DNA of 20,185 nt from Spirochaetaceae bacterium (GCA_031269165.1 JAISZQ010000316.1:1-20185); one strand, 5' to 3'; counted from the stretch's first letter, positions 1 through 6,662 are shown. Numbers and translations: made by a program. The notes: generated from the letters alone by a model not told the origin.

Positions 1-32
1 GACTTCGTCAAGCGGTTTTTTTCACTTTTTTT
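1..32 (+). terminator. Possible 3' half of an intrinsic terminator cut by the window edge
   Basis: The window opens with GACTTCGTCAAGCGG followed directly by seven T (16-22), then CAC and a second run of seven T (26-32). A GC-containing arm ending in a T-run is the right half of a rho-independent terminator, but the matching left arm would lie before position 1 and cannot be seen. It would fit with the gene-poor stretch that follows. Confidence 0.25.
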
Positions 33-351
33 ATTCCGCCTCACAACGTATTAGGTGCGCTTATGTTAGGATAAGATTGCGTAATACTTTTCAAGAAAGG
101 CTTGACACGAAAACACCCGCAAAACCCGCTCGTTCAGCTGGTTTTCTCGCGCAAATCCGCGTTCGGGGGAAAATGGGAAATCTGCGACGAGGTTTTTTGC
201 GGTTCCGCTTCCGGCAGCGTTTTTTCTTCGTTTTGGGGGGGCAAAAACGCGACTTCGTGCAGGAAAAATCGCGGGGCGTGAGTGCGAATTTGCGCGGTCG
301 CTGCGCGGGGGCAAAGATTGCGTGGTTCACGGGGTTCTTGTTTTTGAGGTT

Positions 352-538
352 CTCGTGTTTCAGCGGGTTCTTGGGTGTTGGAAAATTGCGTTATTTGCGG
401 GGTTTTGCGCGGGCTGCGCGATTTGCTGGAAGAACACCGTCATTCACGGTGTTTGCGGGGGGTTCAAGGGTTTTGAACGGTGTCCGGTGCAGCGGGCTCG
501 GAAATTGGGAAAACCTCGTGTTTCAGCGGGTTCTTGGG
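352..538. repeat. Exact 24-bp direct repeat pair (352-375 and 515-538)
   Basis: Both copies begin CTCGTGTTTCAG and end GGGTTCTTGGG, identical over 24 bases, with start-to-start distance 163 bp. The flanking bases differ on both sides. The spacing is not a multiple of three, so the repeat is not a protein-level duplication. Between the copies lie two hairpins. Confidence 0.85.
433..478. other. Two adjacent small hairpins
   Basis: Hairpin 1 has perfect 8-base arms AACACCGT (433-440) and ACGGTGTT (446-453) around the loop CATTC. Hairpin 2 has 6-base arms GTTCAA (462-467) and TTGAAC (473-478) around a 5-base loop. Neither is followed by a T-run, so they are not ordinary intrinsic terminators. 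They sit between the two copies of the 24-bp repeat. Confidence 0.55.
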
Positions 539-735
539 GGAGTGGGGGGAACAGGTAAAACTGGGTTAATGGACTGGGGTAAACCAACCAGTCAAGGGGA
601 GCAAAGAGCGGGTTGGAGCGGAGCGAAAAACACGCTCCCGTTCGAGCATCGGTGCGGGGAGTCATGAGGGGTTTTTTGGGGAGGGTGTCAAGCCTTTTCG
701 TTGACTTTCCGTGTTTTTTCCACTTTAAAAAACGA

Positions 736-1308
736 ATGAAAACCAACGACAAAAAGCGAAAAAATGGAAGGAAACTTAGGAGGTTTAGGGGGGGGGTAAA
801 GGTGGGGGGGGAGATTGAGGGTGGAGAGGTGGTTGCCTCTCCGCAGCCCGCTCCCGCTCCCGCGCAGACCGCGCCGGAACCCCCTGAGACAGCGGAGGGA
901 ACCGAGCTTAACCCGACGCAAACCCACCCCCCTGAGACCGTGCAGCTGAGCTTGGTTGAACGCACCACCGAGCGAGCAATACTCAACCTTTTTTTTGAAA
1001 AGGGAGGGGTGTACGAAAACATACTTAAATCGTTGAGTGAGTGCATTTTCGCGATGCAGTACCAGGGGGGGAGAGAGGGGGAATGGGTTCCGGACGTATC
1101 CGCGCGGGTCGCGGTCGCGAATTTCTTTTTTGACAGGGTATTGGGGAAGCCGGTCGCGAGGACGCAAAAGGATGTTCTTTTTTCGGATATTACTGAAGGT
1201 GAAAAGGTTACGCCAGAGGAACTTTTGAAATCACCGGCGGCGATTTTGGCGGCGGAGCGAATTCTCGAAAAGGTTAGGACAAAGGAAAAGAGGGGAGAGG
1301 GTAAGTAA
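736..1308 (+). CDS. Unknown phage protein with a small-terminase/DUF5681-like C-terminal segment
   Basis: Not confidently recognised. The start at 736 is chosen because it follows an A-rich leader like other genes here and gives a typical Lys-rich N-terminus (MKTNDKKRK). In-frame starts at 613 or 664 would add an implausible stretch; 664 has GGGGAG only 2 nt upstream. From 736 the product is 190 aa: a basic N-terminus (1-20), a Gly/Glu stretch coded by G9 and G8 runs, a Pro/Ala-rich linker (about 36-75), then a helical region. The segment ARVAVANFFFDRVLGKPVAR resembles the 'ARVAAAKAILDRxxGKP' pattern of DUF5681 and some small-terminase proteins. That likeness is short and from memory. It lies just upstream of the scaffold and capsid genes. 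Confidence 0.6.
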   Translation: MKTNDKKRKNGRKLRRFRGGVKVGGEIEGGEVVASPQPAPAPAQTAPEPPETAEGTELNPTQTHPPETVQLSLVERTTERAILNLFFEKGGVYENILKSLSECIFAMQYQGGREGEWVPDVSARVAVANFFFDRVLGKPVARTQKDVLFSDITEGEKVTPEELLKSPAAILAAERILEKVRTKEKRGEGK

Positions 1309-1315
1309 GCGGTGC

Positions 1316-1346
1316 TGTGAATAAGTTGTGAACAACCTGTGAATAA
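1316..1346. promoter_or_regulatory. Three DnaA-box-like 9-mers at 11-bp spacing
   Basis: TGTGAATAA (1316-1324), TGTGAACAA (1327-1335) and TGTGAATAA (1338-1346) repeat with an exact 11-bp period, about one helical turn. Read on the - strand the outer two are TTATTCACA, a full match to the DnaA-box consensus TTATNCACA; the middle one is TTGTTCACA, one step away. The outer copies extend to 12 identical bases (CTGTGAATAAGT). The middle copy is also part of a perfect inverted repeat, GTTGT-GA-ACAAC (1325-1336). They lie in the short gap before the scaffold-like gene. They could be DnaA sites, iterons for a phage protein, or an operator. Confidence 0.5.
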
Positions 1347-1379
1347 GTCGAAAAAAGGTGTTGACGTTCTGTGGTTTTT

Positions 1380-1398
1380 TGTGTTTTGACAAAACACA
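1380..1398. promoter_or_regulatory. 19-bp perfect palindrome abutting the scaffold gene start codon
   Basis: TGTGTTTTG (1380-1388), centre A (1389), CAAAACACA (1390-1398): nine-base arms, perfect. The last base is the A of the start codon at 1398. As DNA it is a likely operator; as RNA it could fold into a stem with a 3-nt GAC loop touching the start codon. It contains TTGACAAAA (1386-1394), a 9-mer found again at 11587-11595 before another gene. A TTGACG at 1361-1366 could be a -35 element, but no good -10 is seen. Confidence 0.55.
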
Positions 1399-2576
1399 TG
1401 GACGAAAAAACAGCAGACCAAAACGCCCCCACGCAAGCGGGAGACAGCACCGAAGCAGGATCGACTACTACCCCCCCCCCGCAGGTGGACGAGTTTGGAT
1501 TGTCCCCGGACGACTACGAGGTCATGGGGTTTGAGGAACTTTTGTCCAAGGGGACTGTCCCCCTTGCAGAGTCGGGAGATGGGGACAACACCCCTCCCCC
1601 GGCGGAGCCGACAGGCACTGATGACGGAGAGAAAAACCCCGACCCCGACCCCGACACCGGGTCGGGGGCGGGTGAGGGTGAGAGCACCCCCGGCAAGCCC
1701 CAGCGTACGCGCATTTCGACCTCCGACCCCGACGTCATCGCGCTCGCGGCCTTGAAGCGTGCGAACCCCTCACTTTCCACAGAGGAAGCGGTTTTGCTTA
1801 TTACCAAAAAGGGGACGACCCCTCCTGCCGGGGATGGTGACGGTGCGGGTGCCGGGGATGGTGGTAAGACCGACCCTACCCCCGACACAACCCCCACCCC
1901 GACGGAGATCGACGCTCTGGGGGCAAAAATAAAAGAGGTTCGCGAAAAGATAAAAGCCGCGAACGAAGAATACGACTTTGACAAGGTTCAAGACCTTGAA
2001 GCCCAGAAGGATGAGCTTATCGAAAAGCGTGCAGTTTTGCGCGCTTCCGCAGCGCAAGAAGCCGCGAAAGCCGCCGCCGCCGCCGAGGCTGCCGCCGCCG
2101 CCGCCGAGGCAGCGTTCGAGAGTGAGTTCAACGCCGCCGTCGCGCAGACGGAAGTTCTTTATGGAAAGGACTTTGCGGATACTAAAAAGCCGCTGGGAGC
2201 GGAGATTGAGAAGATTTTGACCGCGTGGGAAACGACCAACGATCCCCGTGCTGTAATCCCCGAGCGCACCCTTCTCGCTGCGCAAAAAGCCGCCGCAAGC
2301 CTGAAAATTTCACCGTCCGCGCAGAGCGTAAGCCGCACGGGCGCAGCAAGTAAGACAACCGCACCAGCCGCACAGACCGCACCCGCGCAGAGCGTAAGCC
2401 GCACCGGCGCAAGGAACCTGTCCGCGATGCCTTTGCCATCCGCGCCCCCGGCGCATACTCCCGCGAACCCTGCGGGGGGGGGATTTGTGCAGCGTTTGGA
2501 CGCAGCCAAGTCGTTCAAGGAAAGGGAGTTAATCGCATCAGAGGTGTATCGCACCCTTGGACTTAACTCAGATTAA
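1398..2576 (+). CDS. Probable capsid scaffolding/assembly protein
   Basis: The product is 392 aa from the ATG at 1398; a GTG at 1371 would add nine hydrophobic residues and cut across the palindrome. The N-terminal half is acidic and rich in Pro, Thr, Gly and Asp, so probably disordered. About residues 165-235 form a charged, Ala-rich coiled coil (EIDALGAKIKEVREKIKAAN and a long Ala tract coded by GCC repeats). The C-terminal part carries two copies of AQSVSRTGA and ends in a short helical region. No enzyme motif is visible. Acidic and coiled-coil character plus position directly upstream of the major capsid gene is the usual signature of a scaffolding protein; the role is inferred from this, not from a matched family. 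A C10 run (1471-1480) and a G8 run (2474-2481) lie in the gene. Confidence 0.65.
   Translation: MDEKTADQNAPTQAGDSTEAGSTTTPPPQVDEFGLSPDDYEVMGFEELLSKGTVPLAESGDGDNTPPPAEPTGTDDGEKNPDPDPDTGSGAGEGESTPGKPQRTRISTSDPDVIALAALKRANPSLSTEEAVLLITKKGTTPPAGDGDGAGAGDGGKTDPTPDTTPTPTEIDALGAKIKEVREKIKAANEEYDFDKVQDLEAQKDELIEKRAVLRASAAQEAAKAAAAAEAAAAAAEAAFESEFNAAVAQTEVLYGKDFADTKKPLGAEIEKILTAWETTNDPRAVIPERTLLAAQKAAASLKISPSAQSVSRTGAASKTTAPAAQTAPAQSVSRTGARNLSAMPLPSAPPAHTPANPAGGGFVQRLDAAKSFKERELIASEVYRTLGLNSD
2317..2411. repeat. In-frame 29-bp direct repeat (2317-2345 and 2383-2411)
   Basis: Two copies starting CCGCGCAGAGCGTAAGCCGC agree over 28 of 29 bases (22 identical, one mismatch, then six identical). The period is 66 bp, or 22 codons, so each encodes AQSVSRTGA in the scaffold-like protein. 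The near-identity at DNA level indicates a recent duplication. Confidence 0.8.
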
Positions 2577-2631
2577 TATACGAGAGCCGCGAGCCGCTTT
2601 ATTCTCCAAAAACAGCAGCCCTCGGCGACAG

Positions 2632-2656
2632 TTAGCAGAATAGCATAACCTGCTAA
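2632..2656. other. Hairpin upstream of the capsid gene
   Basis: Perfect 7-base arms TTAGCAG (2632-2638) and CTGCTAA (2650-2656) flank an 11-base loop in the 114-bp gap between the scaffold-like and capsid genes. A tandem GAGCCGC pair lies near 2584. The remaining leader (2657-2690) is A/C-rich with no Shine-Dalgarno sequence. There is no T-run after the stem, so a role in RNA stability or processing is as likely as termination. Confidence 0.4.
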
Positions 2657-2690
2657 ACCACAACAACTAACAAAAGAAAGAACAACGAAC

Positions 2691-4190
2691 ATGGCAACCA
2701 CATTTTCAGTCACCGGCGACACCAAATCCGCCGAACAACTCATTGCCGAAAACCCAGAACTTGCCGTAAAACTCTGGCGTCACGAGGTTGAAAAATACGA
2801 ATTCACCAACAACTTTTTTTCCAAATACGAGGGGACAGGCCCCAATTCTGTCGTCTTAATAAACAAAGACTCCGAAAAAGTCGCGAGCGGCGGAAACGTG
2901 ACAATCCGCAACATCGGTGAGTTTTACGGGATCGGGCGCAAAGGGGCGCAGACGTTTACAGAAGAAAAGCACTTCGATGAGGACAAGGTTTCGGCGTATT
3001 CCTTCAAGGTCGATTACCTCGAAAACGGGTACATCATCGACAAGCGAACCGCGTGGAAAACGATGATGCTCGAAGAGCTTAAAAACGGGACACCCGGACG
3101 GTTGAAACGCTGGATGAACCGACAAAAGGAAGCCGAGACGCTCGCGCGTTTACTAAAAGATGAGAAAGCACCAAAGCCGGTCATCGCCGGAGGAAGAAGC
3201 AGCATCGACGGACTCACCGCATCGGACACTCTGCGCTATAACGACGTAGTCATTGCAGAAGCGCGTCTTTCGCGCAACGGTGGACGACCGTTCAAGACGG
3301 TTGTGCGCGGTGAGCAATTGCAGGGTAAATACCTTGTTCCGCTCACCCCTCCCGCTCGCGCAGGCATCGAGACGGACGACGACTGGAAGGACATGCTTAA
3401 AAGCGCAGGTCATCGCGGGGACGGAAACTCGTTATTTACGGGCATCCTTCCCACCGCAAACGGAAACGTGTTTGCAGACTTCCAATCCATAGACACGGAC
3501 AGCGACGGGACACTTGGAACGCTTCTTGATCCACGCGGGAGGACGAGCACGGAGATCACCGTGGGGACTGTCGCATTCGACATTTATGCCGGAGCGCGCG
3601 CAAACCCCAAGGACAACGACTACTTGCGCCATTTCCCCGGGGCGCGCTGGGAGTACAATACGGACGATGTTGGTTCTCCGACTTCGGTGGATGACACGAC
3701 CGGGAACAAGTACCTGCTCTTGTGGGACGAAGCGGACAACAAGGTCGCGATGGTGCGTTATACGCAAGTTTCCACGGATGGGAGCGGGAAGCGTAAAATC
3801 ACCGTCACCGGCACACTTGCTGCCTCGGCATCGGGGATTGGTGTAGTCTCCTTTGGGTCAGTGACATACGCCGCGAACAGCGCGAATTTCAAGAGCGCGT
3901 TTCCGATTGGTTCGTGGATAATTCCCTGCAACGCGAAAGGGGTGCCGTATGGGACAACTCCCGTGCTGGGAGGCGCTTCGGTAATGAACGGATATGGTTT
4001 TGAAAAGGATATCGACGCGTATGACTTTATACAGGGGAGTACGTTCGAGACAGCGAAACGCGTTCGCCGGTTTTTCCGCACCATCTTCGGGACAGGATTA
4101 CCAAAGAACCTCAACAATGAGGTCGTCGGATACACGACAATCAAGCACGCGCTGGTATATCCCGGTCTCCCGCAACTTGTTGCGACATAA
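2691..4190 (+). CDS. Major capsid protein, N4 gp56/DUF4043-like
   Basis: At 499 aa it would form the icosahedral shell. The N-terminus (about 35-110) has the pattern of N4 gp56-type capsid proteins: helix, 'NNFFSKYEGTGPNSVVLI', then a beta strand and 'TFTEEKHFDEDKVSAYSFKV'. The segment at about 210-270 (YLVPLTPPARAGIETDDDW, then SLFTGILPTANGNVFADF) matches the conserved core of that family, where a P-containing strand is followed by a helix and an 'lfxGxlgxxxgv' turn. Residues about 295-425 look like a beta-rich insertion, and the C-terminus returns to the core (KHALVYPGLPQLVAT). The start has an A/C-rich leader and no Shine-Dalgarno. The family call is from recalled motifs; the gene order with a scaffold-like protein supports it. 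Confidence 0.8.
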   Translation: MATTFSVTGDTKSAEQLIAENPELAVKLWRHEVEKYEFTNNFFSKYEGTGPNSVVLINKDSEKVASGGNVTIRNIGEFYGIGRKGAQTFTEEKHFDEDKVSAYSFKVDYLENGYIIDKRTAWKTMMLEELKNGTPGRLKRWMNRQKEAETLARLLKDEKAPKPVIAGGRSSIDGLTASDTLRYNDVVIAEARLSRNGGRPFKTVVRGEQLQGKYLVPLTPPARAGIETDDDWKDMLKSAGHRGDGNSLFTGILPTANGNVFADFQSIDTDSDGTLGTLLDPRGRTSTEITVGTVAFDIYAGARANPKDNDYLRHFPGARWEYNTDDVGSPTSVDDTTGNKYLLLWDEADNKVAMVRYTQVSTDGSGKRKITVTGTLAASASGIGVVSFGSVTYAANSANFKSAFPIGSWIIPCNAKGVPYGTTPVLGGASVMNGYGFEKDIDAYDFIQGSTFETAKRVRRFFRTIFGTGLPKNLNNEVVGYTTIKHALVYPGLPQLVAT

Positions 4191-4194
4191 CAAT

Positions 4195-4278
4195 TTGTCC
4201 GGTGCGCTGATGACGCTTCTTGTGTTTTCCCTGGGTAGAGGGGGTGTTTCATCAAGGAGAAGTCAGCGTGCCGGACAA
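4195..4278. repeat. Long imperfect inverted repeat between the capsid gene and the next gene
   Basis: Arm 1 TTGTCCGGTGCGCTGA (4195-4210) pairs with arm 2 TCAGCGTGCCGGACAA (4263-4278). The only two mismatches are both G-U pairs in RNA, so the + strand transcript could form a continuous 16-bp stem. An inner stem CTTCT (4216-4220)/AGAAG (4258-4262) extends it past a bulge, and AA/TT pairs can extend the base past one bulged T. It starts 5 nt after the capsid stop codon. No T-run follows. It could be a transcript-stabilising or processing structure, an attenuator, or a miniature element with terminal inverted repeats; no target duplication is seen. Confidence 0.6.
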
Positions 4279-4334
4279 TTCACATTTCATTCACAAGCAA
4301 TGACTAACCAACTAAAACCCGGAGACCTGCAACC

Positions 4335-4817
4335 ATGCCCGACACGAACGACTTAACCATCGTCCTTTTTTTGGAATACCCCAAGCAAGGGTATCCCCTG
4401 CCGAAACGCGGAGAGTTTTTTTTGAACTCCGCGCACCCCGTAAATGAGGTGTGGACGGGAAAGGACATCTACATTTGGAAGAACCGGGATCTGCACAGCG
4501 TAAAGGAGGTGAACGAAGCGATAGCCGCGACGAACTTTTCCAAGATAAAGGGGGAGAGGTTGCGGATTGCGCTTTCGCTGACGCCGAAAGAGCCGGTTGC
4601 AAAACCGCCTGAACCCGAACAGGTTGAGGCAGACGCCGGAGGTGACGGAGAAGCCGAAGAAGACGACGCGGAAGCTGATGGAGGTGGAGACCTCGTCGCG
4701 CCCGCCAAACATCGAAAGACGCTGCACGGGAAACGCAAATTGCTGGTGAAAGCGAAGAAAGCCCTCGCGAAGAGGAAAAGGCTGGAAGAAACGCCCGCCG
4801 AAAAACAATCAACTTAA
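4335..4817 (+). CDS. Unknown charged protein downstream of capsid
   Basis: Not recognised; 160 aa. A compact N-terminal part (about 1-90, with VLFLEYPKQGYPLPKRGEFF and a motif around WTGKDIYIWKN) is followed by a very acidic linker (about 95-120, Glu/Asp/Gly) and a strongly basic Lys/Arg tail (about 122-150). Such an acidic-then-basic tail is common in small head proteins that touch DNA, but no family match supports that. GGAG at 4321-4324 is about 10 nt before the start, one of the few Shine-Dalgarno-like sites here. T7 (4366-4372) and T8 (4416-4423) runs lie early in the gene beside short inverted repeats. Confidence 0.7.
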   Translation: MPDTNDLTIVLFLEYPKQGYPLPKRGEFFLNSAHPVNEVWTGKDIYIWKNRDLHSVKEVNEAIAATNFSKIKGERLRIALSLTPKEPVAKPPEPEQVEADAGGDGEAEEDDAEADGGGDLVAPAKHRKTLHGKRKLLVKAKKALAKRKRLEETPAEKQST

Positions 4818-4841
4818 ACAACAACAACAAGTTATCCAAAA

Positions 4842-5237
4842 ATGTCTGCAATACCTGAACTGTCCGCCGCTAACGCGGAAAAACTCGCCGCGCTGACCAG
4901 CGCGCTCGAAAAAATCAACAACACCGTCGGAGCGACTTCGACGGAAACAAAACTGGCGACTGTCAAGCAGTTGCTGCCGAACGTCGGGGCCGCGCTTGTC
5001 ACCCTTGGAGTGGTAAACGCCGGGACGTGGGGAGCGGTCGCCGCGCTATTGGGTGCCGTCCTTTCATTTGCCGGGTGGGGTTGGTCGTTCTGGGACGATC
5101 GCCGCACCGCCAAAGCCGTCCAAGCCGCGAAGGAAGATGTCGCCGCCGCGAACAAGGTAGCCGAGATAAACGCCGCCGTGGATGCCGCCGTCGCCGCCGC
5201 GCTCGCCTCCAAGGAGAAGGAAGCGGGGAACTCCTAA
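4842..5237 (+). CDS. Holin-like membrane protein
   Basis: The product is 131 aa: a helical N-terminus (1-45), a hydrophobic region at residues 48-84 that could hold one or two membrane segments, then WGWSFWDDRR and an Ala-rich charged helix (88-131). The pattern 'alvtlGvvna...vaallGavlsfaGWgWSfwddrR' resembles small phage holins of the Pam3 gp28 type, where a Gly-rich hydrophobic stretch ends in WSWW-Arg-Arg. A holin forms the inner-membrane lesion that starts lysis. The two following genes look like spanin subunits, which supports the call. No Shine-Dalgarno; the leader is A/C-rich (ACAACAACAACAAG). No endolysin is visible nearby. Confidence 0.6.
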   Translation: MSAIPELSAANAEKLAALTSALEKINNTVGATSTETKLATVKQLLPNVGAALVTLGVVNAGTWGAVAALLGAVLSFAGWGWSFWDDRRTAKAVQAAKEDVAAANKVAEINAAVDAAVAAALASKEKEAGNS

Positions 5238-5256
5238 CAACTTACCACCAAAGAAC

Positions 5257-5577
5257 ATGGATACGTTTTTAGAAAAACTTGGAGAGATCTCCCGTCCCAT
5301 GCTTTTATGCGTGGTGTTGTTACATCTCGTGGTTTCAATTGGAGGGTGCTCCCATCCTTCCGCAGTCCCGCTGGACAACACGCCCGCGCTGATAAAGCAC
5401 AAGGAGTTTGCCGCCGCCGCCGCCGCCGCGCCGAACTTCACGAAGGAAGTGCTCGCGACAATAGTTATGCTGGAACGCGAAATCGCCCTTGCCGCGCCCT
5501 TCGGGGTGAAGGAGCCGACGACCGCCGCAACCGCCGCCGGTGCAGCCGGTTCAACCGCCGCCCCCGAACAGAAATAA
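5257..5577 (+). CDS. Small lipoprotein, possible outer-membrane spanin (Rz1-like)
   Basis: The product is 106 aa from the ATG at 5257. A later ATG at 5299 would leave no N-region before the hydrophobic core, so 5257 is preferred. Residues 15-30 are hydrophobic and end in the lipobox IGGC, with the acylated cysteine at 31. The mature part has an Ala tract (coded by a GCC repeat at about 5410-5430), a helix (NFTKEVLATIVMLEREIALA) and an Ala/Thr-rich tail. A lipoprotein between a holin-like gene and a membrane-anchored coiled-coil gene fits an o-spanin, which joins with an i-spanin to fuse inner and outer membranes at lysis. The lipoprotein call is firm; the spanin role is inferred. Confidence 0.6.
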   Translation: MDTFLEKLGEISRPMLLCVVLLHLVVSIGGCSHPSAVPLDNTPALIKHKEFAAAAAAAPNFTKEVLATIVMLEREIALAAPFGVKEPTTAATAAGAAGSTAAPEQK

Positions 5578-5581
5578 CCGC

Positions 5582-5842
5582 ATGTCCGAAACTTTCATCA
5601 CCGTAATTCAGGTCATTTCTTCGTTCGCTACGCCGCTTTGCGGGTGGACGCTTTACACCGTTCACCGTCTTACCAACGAGATGTCGGGGATAACCGCGAG
5701 AAGCGACGAAGCACAAAAAAGAATCGATTACGAGTTGGTTGATTTGCGCGCCCGTGTAATCGGGTGCGAAACGAAGCTTACCGAACTAAGCATCGAAGTT
5801 GCCCGCAACGTCGCAAAAATAGAAATAAGCGCGGGAAAATAA
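5582..5842 (+). CDS. Membrane-anchored coiled-coil protein, possible inner-membrane spanin
   Basis: The product is 86 aa, starting 4 nt after the lipoprotein stop. Residues about 6-27 form an N-terminal membrane segment (FITVIQVISSFATPLCGWTL), followed by a charged helix with heptad spacing (about 40-82). This is the plan of Rz-type i-spanins, though it is short and the gene order (lipoprotein first) differs from the usual Rz/Rz1 nesting. It also resembles small phage proteins of unknown function with one membrane segment and a coiled coil. The start has no Shine-Dalgarno, so translation may be coupled to the gene before it. Confidence 0.5.
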   Translation: MSETFITVIQVISSFATPLCGWTLYTVHRLTNEMSGITARSDEAQKRIDYELVDLRARVIGCETKLTELSIEVARNVAKIEISAGK

Positions 5843-5849
5843 CCCCGCG
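5830..5849. other. GC-rich hairpin over a stop codon
   Basis: Arms CGCGGG (5830-5835) and CCCGCG (5844-5849) enclose an 8-base loop that contains the TAA ending the coiled-coil gene (5840-5842). The next gene starts 13 bases later. CGCGAGCCGCT here also occurs in the leader before the capsid gene (about 2588). It may slow ribosomes or mark the junction between lysis and neck genes. Confidence 0.3.
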
Positions 5850-5861
5850 AGCCGCTCTGCC

Positions 5862-6650
5862 ATGACCCTCTACGAACTCGCGCTTGATTTACTGCGGTTT
5901 TTGCGCACGGAGCGCACGGCGACGACGCTTGCGACTACCGACCAAGCGCGTCTTTCCGACGTTCTTGCCGCCGTAAACGGAGCGATTCAATGGCTGTGGG
6001 ACTTATCCGCCGCCAATGCCCCTGCGAACGCCGGAAACGCCTGTTTTATTCAAAAGCCAATGTCTTCCATGATTATCGCCGGGACGAACGCGGTATCGGT
6101 CAGCAATGCGCAAGCGGTGTATTATCCCGTCGTTGACACGACCGAGCCAAACAACCCGATTGCGCTCACGCCGGCGACGAGCAAGAATGACATTTTGCTA
6201 TTTTCCAAGCTGCACGCGACTATTGCGCCCAAGCCTGCCGCCGGATTCACGGCGTCGGAGAGGCCGTCTATCGTGTTCATTGTGTCGGAAGTTACGACAA
6301 TTCCCGCATCAACGCCTTCGTTCGCGTTGCTTGTTGCGCCTACGCCGACCACAGACCGCTCTCTCACGTATAATTTCATACCCAGACTTATCCCGTACAA
6401 GGTCGCCGACCTGACCAACACGACCAGCGGAGGGGTTGTTTTACCCATTGCGAATCAACATGTTGAGACGCTTTTGCTGCCGCTTGCACGGCAGAAGCTA
6501 TCGACGTCCGTCTATTTCATGGAGGGGGCGAAGAAAGATGTCGCCGCCGAAGCCACACGGGTTTTTCAAAAGGTGGCAATTCAGGAGCAGCCAACTCCGG
6601 CGAATCAAGGGAATAGAAACCCTTCAAACAAGCCACTTCCCCCCGATTAA
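5862..6650 (+). CDS. Head-tail adaptor-like protein, paralogue 1
   Basis: The product is 262 aa. The N-terminus (MTLYELALDLLRFL...VLAAVNGAIQWLWDL) and a late segment (HVETLLLPLARQKLSTSVYF, about 200-220) share their pattern with the - strand gene at 12889-13638 (LVCQAINAASEEWFRLAP; NIETTFIPIAQERLLAHPL). This arrangement, an N-terminal helix pair, a beta-rich middle and a C-terminal 'E-LLPLA' helix, recalls neck/adaptor proteins that join portal to tail in podovirus-like phages. I do not have a firm family name. It starts 19 nt after the previous gene and ends 12 nt before the next, consistent with one transcript. Confidence 0.55.
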   Translation: MTLYELALDLLRFLRTERTATTLATTDQARLSDVLAAVNGAIQWLWDLSAANAPANAGNACFIQKPMSSMIIAGTNAVSVSNAQAVYYPVVDTTEPNNPIALTPATSKNDILLFSKLHATIAPKPAAGFTASERPSIVFIVSEVTTIPASTPSFALLVAPTPTTDRSLTYNFIPRLIPYKVADLTNTTSGGVVLPIANQHVETLLLPLARQKLSTSVYFMEGAKKDVAAEATRVFQKVAIQEQPTPANQGNRNPSNKPLPPD

Positions 6651-6662
6651 GAAAACGCCGAC

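Larger units (their letters stand above)
1..735. other. Gene-poor, repeat-containing leader region
   Basis: I see no convincing gene here. A 196-codon frame at 77-667 is open, but its product is a low-complexity Arg/Gly/Phe string with no recognisable domain. An exact 24-bp repeat inside it (352-375 and 515-538) is offset by 163 bp, so the two copies are read in different frames; that is not how duplicated protein sequence behaves. The stretch contains two T7 runs near the left edge, two small hairpins (433-453 and 462-478) and many G-rich runs. It may be an untranslated leader, a regulatory or packaging-type region, or the decayed end of an upstream gene. Confidence 0.5.

Noticed and set aside
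77..667. A 196-codon + strand open frame at the left end
   Set aside because: Low-complexity Arg/Phe/Gly product, no domain, no start signal, and a DNA repeat inside it is in different frames in its two copies.
600..670. A GTTCGAG segment resembling the T-loop of a tRNA
   Set aside because: No acceptor, D or anticodon stems could be arranged around it. No tRNA or rRNA gene was seen elsewhere.
444..1436. A 330-codon - strand open frame opposite the 736-1308 gene
   Set aside because: It overlaps the better + strand gene and crosses the structured intergenic gap; its product (Ser/Phe/Pro-rich) looks like an antisense shadow.
4366..4433. Possible programmed -1 frameshift site (T7 run beside an inverted repeat, then a T8 run)
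   Set aside because: The stem begins directly after the slippery run with no spacer, and the -1 frame ends at a stop near 4447, so no useful product results.
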